A stretch of 64,000 bases of DNA, taken from assembly GCA_021781815.1 (NCBI GenBank), contig JAJXWB010000015.1:1-64000 (forward strand). The letters run 5' to 3'. The notes under the pieces were generated by a model. It saw nothing but the letters and a program-made list of their open reading frames with translations. It was not told the DNA's origin and did not search any database. The first letter of the stretch is position 1. Each line of letters starts with the position of its first letter. The DNA comes from Pseudomonadota bacterium (GTDB taxonomy: Bacteria; Pseudomonadota; Alphaproteobacteria; Rhizobiales; Beijerinckiaceae). The translations under genes were made by a program, and so were the position numbers. Below, one piece after another: positions 58,168 through 64,000 of this stretch.

Positions 58168-60322
58168 GATCCGCCCTCGCATGCGCAACGGCGGACGCTG
58201 CGCCCTTCTTCGTCTTGTCGCCCCAGTAGGAATCCCATCCCGTCCAGCTCTTGTCCGCCCCAGGAAGCGGCACACGGCCGATGCGATTGTTCTCGAGGCC
58301 GCCGATGTAGAGATAGCCCTTGTGCTCGCGCATCGAGGTGATGGTTGGATGCGATACCCCGCCGGGGTCCCACAGCGACTCCAGCACTTCGCCGTTATCG
58401 TCGAACTTGACGACGCAGCCAAAATTGATGCCGGGGCACAGCCATTCGTCCGGCGGAATCTGCTTGACCATGCGCGTGCGGAACGACGGATCCGCCATGG
58501 CGATGTCGTAGACCGGCGAGCGCAGGCCGACCAGCGCCAGCCAGTAATTGCCGTCGGACGCGCGGTTGATGTTGTCGGGATAGCCCGGAAGATTGTCGGC
58601 GATGATCTCGAGCTTGCCGGTCTGCGGGCCGGCGATCCAGTAGCGATAGATGCGACAGAGCCAGGTCGAGACCCACAGCACCGCCTGCCCGTCGTGCGAA
58701 ATGCACACGCCATTCGGGAAGGCGAGATTGGCCAGCACGGTCCTCGTCGTCTTGGTCGCCGGATCGTAGCAGACGAGGCGTCCGTTGCCGCGGCCTTCGA
58801 AACCGTCGAGCGCCCATTCGCTGAGATCATAGCGCGTCGTAGCGTCGCTGAAGTAGATCTTGCCGTCTGCGGCAATATCGAGATCGTCGGCGAGCCAGAG
58901 ACGGGAATCGTCTTTGAAGCGATACCAGGTGCGGTTGGTTTCGTCCGTCACCTTGAAGATCGTGCGATCCTGTCGCACGCCATAGACGCCCATGCCGGCT
59001 ACGCAGACGATGATGCTCTCGTCGCGATCGATCGCCATGCCGAGCGGACGGCCGCCGATGCGCGCGAATTCCTCGCGCTTTTCGTAGTTCGGCGCGAGAA
59101 AGCGGATGATCGATCCGTTGCGATTGACGGTGTAGAGATTGTCGGAGCGGTCGAGGATGATGTCTTCTGGCCCCTCTATCTTGTCGAGCGCGATCGCTTC
59201 TGAGTCCTTCAACCGATCGTTCTCCGCGAACACGGTGCCGCCGCCGCGTTCGATCGAGGCTGGCGGAGAAAATTCGACGAGGCTCGGGCTGACGTAGATC
59301 TTCTGGAGGATCTTGCCCTTGTTCTTGACGAACTTCACGTTGAAGGCGACGGCGGCCAGCAGGATCGCCCCGATCGCCGCCGACGTCAGGCTGCCATGCG
59401 TGCCGAGTTGCACGAGGCCGTTGATCAGCAGGAAGATGATCGCTGCGCCCATCAGAGCGCGGCTGATGGTGCCACGCCCGCCCGCCAGACTTATGCCGCC
59501 CAGAACGGCCGCGGCCAACGCATTCACTTCCCAGCCGACGCCGGTATCCGTGCCCGCGCTGTTCTGGCGCGCGGCGTAGAGCAGGCCTGCCAGCGCCGAC
59601 AGCATTCCGGCCAGCACATAGGCCAGAAACAACGATCGCTGCACGTTGATGCCGGCATGGCGGGCCGCCTTCCGGCTCGAACCGACCGCCATGATATGCA
59701 CGCCCGAGCGTATGCGCGTGAGATAGAGGTGCGCGATCGCGCCGATCACGATCAGGCACACCATGTTGATGGGTATGCCGAAGACGAAACCCGCGCCGAG
59801 AAAATCCCACGCGGCGCTGTCGACCGAAGCGCCGGCCAGTTCGGCTGCATAGACGCCGGTTATCTTGTTGTAGGCTGCGCGCAGGATGATGAGGACGACC
59901 ATCGTCGTCAGAAACGGCCGCGTCTTGGCGTAGGCGATCAGGCCGCCGTTGACGGCGCCGATCAGCGCCCCCCAGGCGAGCACGGCGACAATGGTCAGCG
60001 GCAGCGGCCAGTCCTGCACCTGAAGAAAATAGAGCGTCAGGAAGTCCGCCATCGCGAATACGGCGCCGACGGACAGATCGATGCCGCCCGACAGGATCGA
60101 CAGCGCCATGGCCATGGCGACGAACGCCTGCTCGGGAAAACTGCGCATCAGCTGCTGCAGTTGCACGATCGAGGCGTAACTTGGAATCGTGACGATGAAC
60201 GCGGCGAATACGAGCAGCATCAGCGTGAACGGAACGATCGGCTCCATCCAGCGCTTTTCCAGAAGTTCGCCGATAATCAACTGCGGCGAATATCGGTACC
60301 AGAGACGTCGAAGCGCGTTCAT
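58151..60322 (-). CDS. ABC permease fused to a strictosidine-synthase-like propeller (723 aa)
   Basis: Residues about 1-335 are a CUT2 permease (RbsC/XylH type, about 8-10 helices), with the EAA-like region AVGSSRKAARHAGINVQRSL and the helix ALAAAVLGGISLAGGRGTIS. From about 345 a six-bladed propeller begins: PEDIILDRSDNLYTVNRNGS, RLWLADDLDIAADGKIYFSD and LPGYPDNINRASDGNYWLAL, close to animal APMAP/strictosidine synthase. Since both ends of these permeases face the cytosol, the propeller should be cytosolic, at the channel exit. Fusion of a transporter with a hydrolase-like domain suggests coupled import and processing. There is no frameshift: the reading frame is continuous. Confidence 0.9.
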   Translation of the reverse strand: MNALRRLWYRYSPQLIIGELLEKRWMEPIVPFTLMLLVFAAFIVTIPSYASIVQLQQLMRSFPEQAFVAMAMALSILSGGIDLSVGAVFAMADFLTLYFLQVQDWPLPLTIVAVLAWGALIGAVNGGLIAYAKTRPFLTTMVVLIILRAAYNKITGVYAAELAGASVDSAAWDFLGAGFVFGIPINMVCLIVIGAIAHLYLTRIRSGVHIMAVGSSRKAARHAGINVQRSLFLAYVLAGMLSALAGLLYAARQNSAGTDTGVGWEVNALAAAVLGGISLAGGRGTISRALMGAAIIFLLINGLVQLGTHGSLTSAAIGAILLAAVAFNVKFVKNKGKILQKIYVSPSLVEFSPPASIERGGGTVFAENDRLKDSEAIALDKIEGPEDIILDRSDNLYTVNRNGSIIRFLAPNYEKREEFARIGGRPLGMAIDRDESIIVCVAGMGVYGVRQDRTIFKVTDETNRTWYRFKDDSRLWLADDLDIAADGKIYFSDATTRYDLSEWALDGFEGRGNGRLVCYDPATKTTRTVLANLAFPNGVCISHDGQAVLWVSTWLCRIYRYWIAGPQTGKLEIIADNLPGYPDNINRASDGNYWLALVGLRSPVYDIAMADPSFRTRMVKQIPPDEWLCPGINFGCVVKFDDNGEVLESLWDPGGVSHPTITSMREHKGYLYIGGLENNRIGRVPLPGADKSWTGWDSYWGDKTKKGAASAVAHARADHVVSA

Positions 60323-60390
60323 CGCCCATCCACTTTCGGCCCACGAACGCCAATTGGCGTTCGCGCTTCTCGATGATCAGAAGGAGCGCC

Positions 60391-61413
60391 TCATTCCTTC
60401 GGCACAGTGAAGCAATACTGGCGGTCTGCCTTGGAGGAGACCCAGTAGTTCGTGGTGTAATAGGCCAACTGCGTGCTGCCGGCCGGACGTGGATCCTGGA
60501 GCAGGGTCAACACGGCGTTGACGATCGCCTCGCCCTGGGTATCCGCGCGATAGGACAGGTTCTTGTAAAACAGGCCCTGCTCCAGCATGTCGCAATCGGC
60601 CGGCTGGCCGTCGCTGGCGACGAAAATCTTGACCTGGCCCTGCTTGCCCGCGTTTTTGACGACCTGCGCTGCGCCGGCCGTTTGCGGACCCCACACGCTC
60701 ATGATGCCGCACAGATCGGGGTTCTGCTGCAGAACGTTGGTGGTGACTTCGGCCGCCTTGTTGGCGTCCCAGTTCGTGGGCTGCGAGGACACGACTTTGA
60801 TGGACGGATCCTTGCTGAAGACTTCCATGGCCGCCTTGGTCATGTCAAACGAATAGGCCGCCGTCGCCTCGCCCTGCAGAATCGCGATCTTGCCAGAACC
60901 CTTGCCGCCGCCGCAGGCCTTGATCACCTCATTCGCGATCGATCGGCCGAGCTTCGGCACGTCGGCGCCGACATAGGCGTCGGTCAACTGGTTGGAGGCC
61001 ATGTTGACCTGAATGACCTTGATGCCGGACTCCATGGCGCGCTTGAGTTCGCGCGCCAGCAATGTGGTCGTCGGGTTCTGGACAATCAGAATGTCCGGCT
61101 TCTCGTTGATCAGCGTGCTGACAGCCTGCAACTGCACGTCCGATTTCAGGTTCGGATCGCGCATCACCATCTTGATTCCGTAGTCATCGAAATGCGCCTT
61201 CATGACGCGCGTCCACTCGCCTTCGAGCACGCCGACCCAGACCGGCACCCAGGCGACCGTCTTTCCCTTCACAGCCTTCTCGAATTTCGCGTACAGATCA
61301 GCGCGCGGATCCGCCGCTTGCGCAGGCGCGAACGCGCTCGCAGCGATCGTGAGAGCGACGCCGGCGACGCCGGCGCGCATGAATGACAGAATGCTGTTCG
61401 TGTTGTTCGACAT
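60391..61413 (-). CDS. Periplasmic sugar-binding protein of the CUT2 ABC system
   Basis: About 340 residues, Peripla_BP_4-type. The signal peptide MSNNTNSILSFMRAGVAGVA extends to AQA at 31-33. The mature part shows VAWVPVWVGVLEGEWTRVMK, then PDILIVQNPTTTLLARELKR, VIQVNMASNQLTDAYVGADV and KIFVASDGQPADCDMLEQGL, the pattern of ribose/xylose-type binding proteins. The atypical Trp-rich binding region suggests a ligand different from ribose. ATG 61413 has GGGAGGAC about 8 bases upstream; ATG 61419 is too close to it. It lies between the two permease genes. Confidence 0.93.
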   Translation of the reverse strand: MSNNTNSILSFMRAGVAGVALTIAASAFAPAQAADPRADLYAKFEKAVKGKTVAWVPVWVGVLEGEWTRVMKAHFDDYGIKMVMRDPNLKSDVQLQAVSTLINEKPDILIVQNPTTTLLARELKRAMESGIKVIQVNMASNQLTDAYVGADVPKLGRSIANEVIKACGGGKGSGKIAILQGEATAAYSFDMTKAAMEVFSKDPSIKVVSSQPTNWDANKAAEVTTNVLQQNPDLCGIMSVWGPQTAGAAQVVKNAGKQGQVKIFVASDGQPADCDMLEQGLFYKNLSYRADTQGEAIVNAVLTLLQDPRPAGSTQLAYYTTNYWVSSKADRQYCFTVPKE

Positions 61414-61466
61414 TGTCATGTCCTCCCGTTTATCCGGCCGGTGCGCGGCCGCCGCTTTCTCAAGAC

Positions 61467-62519
61467 TCAGTCGCCCTGTTTCGCAGTTTCCTCGTCGCGC
61501 GGATGAATGATGCTGTCGATCGTGATCGCGAGCAGAAGCACCAACCCCTTGATCATGTCCTGTGTCTGAATATCGAGATTCATGATCGTCATGGCGTTGA
61601 GAAGCAGGCCGATCAGAAGCGTACCCGCGATCACGCTGAGCACGTTGCCGCGACCGCCGACCAAGCTGACGCCGCCAAGCACGACCACGAGGATGACGTC
61701 GAAGATCAGCGTCGAATCGACGATTTGCAGATGCATCAGCGATGTCGAGCCAACCATGATGATTCCGCCGACATAGCCGATGGCCGAACACAACGCATAT
61801 TCGATCATCGTCAGCGGCCGCGTCGCGATGCCGGACAGCCGCGCCGCAAGCGCATTGTCGCCATGCGCGTAGATGAACCGGCCGATCACGGTGCGCGACA
61901 AGAACAGGTGAAGCAGCAGCGCACAGATCGCGAAGGCGATGACTGGCGCCGGCAACCCTCCGGCGATCGTCCCTCCCAACGCCAGAATATTGGTGTGGCC
62001 CGGCTCCAGGAACACCTGGTAAGCAGGAACGACGAGCGCGCGCGTCACGCCGACGATAAGCAGGCCGGATGCGAGCGTCGTGAAAAGCGGCGGTATTTCG
62101 ACGACCGAGACAAGATAGCCGTTCGCCAGTCCCATCAGGATCGACAGCAGCATTCCGAAGCCCAGCGCGACAGGCACGGGCCAGCCGGCGTTGATCATCG
62201 TCATCGCGATGGCGGCGGAGCATCCCAGCGTCGCGATCTGCGAAAGGTCGATGCCTCGCCCGATGACGACGACCGCCATCCCGAGCGCGAGAATACCAAG
62301 GATCGAGATGTTGCGCGCCAGAGTGAACAGATTGCCGAGCGTAATGAAGCCGGGAAGCGCGACGCTCATGATCACGAACAATACGAGCGTCACGCCAAGC
62401 ACGATTTCCGCCTGGCTCGGCTTGTAGCCGGATCGCGGCTGACTAGCTGCTGCTGCTGCCTCGCTCGACACGCTCGCTCCCTGTATGCGTATGGCGCCGT
62501 CCGACGCGACTTGCGTCAT
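61467..62519 (-). CDS. CUT2 ABC transporter permease
   Basis: A 350-residue permease of the ribose/xylose type, with about 8-10 helices (EIVLGVTLVLFVIMSVALPG; LGILALGMAVVVIGRGIDLS). The IGRGIDLS motif and the cytosolic loop GDNALAARLSGIATRPLTMI are the family signatures. It is the first gene of the five-gene operon; the promoter lies between it and the divergent GntR gene. Two different permeases in one operon, this one plain and the other fused to a propeller, suggests a heterodimeric channel. Confidence 0.94.
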   Translation of the reverse strand: MTQVASDGAIRIQGASVSSEAAAAASQPRSGYKPSQAEIVLGVTLVLFVIMSVALPGFITLGNLFTLARNISILGILALGMAVVVIGRGIDLSQIATLGCSAAIAMTMINAGWPVPVALGFGMLLSILMGLANGYLVSVVEIPPLFTTLASGLLIVGVTRALVVPAYQVFLEPGHTNILALGGTIAGGLPAPVIAFAICALLLHLFLSRTVIGRFIYAHGDNALAARLSGIATRPLTMIEYALCSAIGYVGGIIMVGSTSLMHLQIVDSTLIFDVILVVVLGGVSLVGGRGNVLSVIAGTLLIGLLLNAMTIMNLDIQTQDMIKGLVLLLAITIDSIIHPRDEETAKQGD

Positions 62520-62593
62520 GGGCCGTTTCGTAACCCGAAGATCAGCGGATCAAAGGCGCACTCGTCCGCGGAAGGGAAGGGTCCGAATTTCTA

Positions 62594-62623
62594 TTGTTTG
62601 TTGCATCGTATTTGTTATAACAA
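62594..62623. promoter_or_regulatory. Divergent promoter region with FadR-type operator
   Basis: TTGTTATAACAA at 62612-62623 is a perfect palindrome of the TGT-N-ACA kind bound by FadR-subfamily GntR regulators. It overlaps a possible -10 (TATAAC) that is preceded, 16 bases earlier, by TTGTTT at 62594. It lies 22 bases before the preferred GntR start and 89 bases from the ABC operon start, so one site could control both. Confidence 0.6.
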
Positions 62624-62645
62624 GGATATGCACGGGGCTTCTGTC

Positions 62646-63365
62646 ATGTCAACGCGGTTTGCCGATGCGCCGACGCCCGAGGACGACGCAGGCCTCGCGG
62701 CAATCGGACACCAGATCACGAAAGAGAGCGTTAGCCAGCAGGCTTATGTCGCAATCCGCAATTCGTTGATGCGCAGCGGGCTGAAGCCCGGCCAGAAACT
62801 GATTTTTCGTCAGGTCGCCGACCAGCTAGGCATATCCGTCACCCCCGTGCGAGAGTCGCTACTCCGGCTCGTCTCGGAAAATGCGCTCGTGCTCGATGAG
62901 CGCGGCACCGTCTGCGTCCCCACGCTCTCGGTCGACCAATGCGTCGAAATCCGGGACCTGCGCATGCTGCTCGAGGGAGAAGCCGCCGCGCGCGCCGCCC
63001 TGCGCGCGACCAAAGCTGAAGTCGACGAACTGCTCGCTACGCATAATCGCTATGTGAAGACAGAAGCCGATCGCGATTTCCCGGCAGCTCTAGCCGAGAA
63101 TGAAAATTTCCATTTCGGCGTTTGCCGGCTTGCCCACTCGCCAGCCTTGTTCCGGATCGTCGAGAACCTCTGGATTCAATTCGGCCCGACGCTTTCCTAT
63201 CTCTACGATGGCCAGACGCGCCCGTTCGGCGGCCAGAAGCATGGCCACCTGAAGGTAATAGAGGCATTGCGGAAACACGATCCGGATCGTGCGCGCCGCG
63301 CCATCAGCGACGACATTCTGATCGGCGGCAAAACGCTTCTGGAAAAGCTTGCTCCATCGGTGTAG
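62646..63365 (+). CDS. GntR-family (FadR/FCD subfamily) regulator
   Basis: About 239 residues. The winged helix is at about residues 28-90: SVSQQAYVAIRNSLMRSGLK, then FRQVADQLGISVTPVRESLL. The C-terminal FCD effector domain follows (EIRDLRMLLEGEAAARAALR, then ENENFHFGVCRLAHSPALFR), where Asp/His residues bind a metal and an organic acid. ATG 62646 has GGGG 8 bases upstream; ATG 62628 is too close to AAGGA. It is divergent from the ABC operon and precedes an acyl-CoA ligase gene, so it probably senses an imported acid or its product. Confidence 0.92.
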   Translation: MSTRFADAPTPEDDAGLAAIGHQITKESVSQQAYVAIRNSLMRSGLKPGQKLIFRQVADQLGISVTPVRESLLRLVSENALVLDERGTVCVPTLSVDQCVEIRDLRMLLEGEAAARAALRATKAEVDELLATHNRYVKTEADRDFPAALAENENFHFGVCRLAHSPALFRIVENLWIQFGPTLSYLYDGQTRPFGGQKHGHLKVIEALRKHDPDRARRAISDDILIGGKTLLEKLAPSV

Positions 63366-63410
63366 AGCGCGTCCAAGTTCCCTGAAATTCGCACAGGACT
63401 GTTCAACAGC

Positions 63411-64000
63411 ATGTCGTCGAACGCCGATGTCGTCGTAGATCGAATTCCCGCGGATCTGCGCCCGGAAGCGCATTTCGATGGCCGGAGCATGCTTTGCTAT
63501 GCCGACCGGCCTGCTTCGCTCAACGCGATGTTTCACGATCTCGTCGCGCGCTTTCCCTATCGACCGGCGATCGTCGAAGACCGAACCCTGACCTATCTGG
63601 ACGTCGACAAGCTGTCCGCGACGGTCGGGGCGCGCCTGACGAGCCTCGGCGTCGCGCCCGGCGACCGCGTCGCCGTCTACCTCGGCAATTGCTGGGAATT
63701 TCTCGTGGTGTTCTTCGCCTGCATCCGACTTGGCGCCATCATTGTCCCGATCGGCACGCGACAGCGGCATTCGGAACTCGAGTTCCTCCTCAAAAATTCT
63801 GGCGCAAAGGTTCTGATTCTAGAACCCGATCTCGCGGAATTCGTGCCAGCGTCCGATCTGCTGCCCGATCTCGTCCATCGCTTCGTCATTCGCGGCGAAG
63901 CGCCGAGCGCTCGCCCGTTCGCCGATCTCCTCACGGAAGGCAGCGAAGCCTGCCCCGCGCCGACGGCGCACGAGGAGGACGTCGCCGTCATTCTCTACAC
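63411..64000 (+). CDS. AMP-forming acyl-CoA synthetase, N-terminal part (runs off the window)
   Basis: From ATG 63411 the frame is open to the end of the window (196 codons). It shows the ANL-ligase N-terminal domain: FPYRPAIVEDRTLTYLDVDK, then GVAPGDRVAVYLGNCWEFLV, RLGAIIVPIGTRQRHSELEF and, at the very end, EEDVAVILYT, which is the start of the YTSGTTG P-loop. It follows the GntR gene by 45 bases on the same strand, so it may be in that regulator's unit. Its substrate may be the acid or lactone product delivered by the ABC/propeller system; that is a guess. Confidence 0.88.
   Translation, partial: MSSNADVVVDRIPADLRPEAHFDGRSMLCYADRPASLNAMFHDLVARFPYRPAIVEDRTLTYLDVDKLSATVGARLTSLGVAPGDRVAVYLGNCWEFLVVFFACIRLGAIIVPIGTRQRHSELEFLLKNSGAKVLILEPDLAEFVPASDLLPDLVHRFVIRGEAPSARPFADLLTEGSEACPAPTAHEEDVAVILY

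Noticed and set aside
1-64000. CRISPR arrays, tRNA or rRNA genes, insertion sequence transposases
   Set aside because: No regularly spaced repeats, no recognisable tRNA cloverleaf or rRNA sequence, and no transposase-like protein were seen by reading; a covariance-model scan would be needed to exclude a tRNA fully.

Overview
The window is about 64% GC and densely coded, with frequent GTG and TTG starts and overlapping operons. It carries a hopanoid locus (shc, hpnG, hpnH, hpnN), a CbbR-like regulator divergent from class I fbp, a TPP riboswitch ahead of thiO, and a methylase/DUF5681/terminase cassette. Together these suggest an alphaproteobacterium of the order Hyphomicrobiales (Rhizobiales). 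No rRNA or tRNA was seen, so the genus is not assigned. No single pathway fills the window. It is a chromosomal stretch dominated by acyl-CoA chemistry.

Layout. 1-9.8 kb: two adjacent acyl-CoA dehydrogenases, an IclR regulator, a MaoC-type hydratase, a second-type FtsH protease, an unknown polytopic membrane protein, a CoA-transferase and an AMP-forming acyl-CoA ligase. 9.8-13.4 kb: phosphate acyltransferase, fructose-1,6-bisphosphatase, CbbR-like LysR regulator, hotdog thioesterase. 13.5-20.3 kb: a minus-strand unit of dehydrogenase, acyl-CoA carboxylase alpha, dehydrogenase and carboxyltransferase beta, divergent from a TetR regulator. This looks like a branched-chain or propionyl-type acyl-CoA degradation unit. 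20.3-22.8 kb: aldo/keto reductase, a repeat element, a short-chain dehydrogenase and a secreted DUF2147 protein. 22.9-30.4 kb: the hopanoid cluster. 30.7-35.4 kb: a three-gene 2-oxoacid:ferredoxin oxidoreductase with its own flavin/Fe-S subunit. 35.5-42.8 kb: penicillin-acylase-type hydrolase, carboxymuconolactone-decarboxylase-like protein, ATP-grasp/alpha-E fusion, transglutaminase and NAD(P)-dependent oxidoreductase. 42.9-48.4 kb: metallo-beta-lactamase-fold hydrolase, tyrosine-phosphatase-like protein, acyl-CoA dehydrogenase, thiolase-like protein, PCu(A)C copper chaperone and a 71-residue biotinyl carrier.

49.0-55.5 kb is accessory in character. An orphan cassette (ParB-domain DNA methylase, DUF5681 protein, terminase large subunit) sits just downstream of a riboswitch-controlled thiO that lacks its usual thiS/thiG partners. 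Next to it are three gene fragments: bluB, a Crp-type DNA-binding domain, and an old-yellow-enzyme gene cut short. 55.5-62.5 kb is a five-gene sugar-type (CUT2) ABC importer operon. One of its permeases is fused to a strictosidine-synthase-like beta-propeller, and a second propeller protein is encoded next to it. A divergent FadR-type GntR regulator has a perfect palindrome at its promoter, and an acyl-CoA ligase gene runs off the right edge.

Most promising for new biology: the permease-propeller fusion with its tandem propeller, and the compact methylase/DUF5681/terminase cassette with its structured upstream region and non-canonical DVPF catalytic motif.
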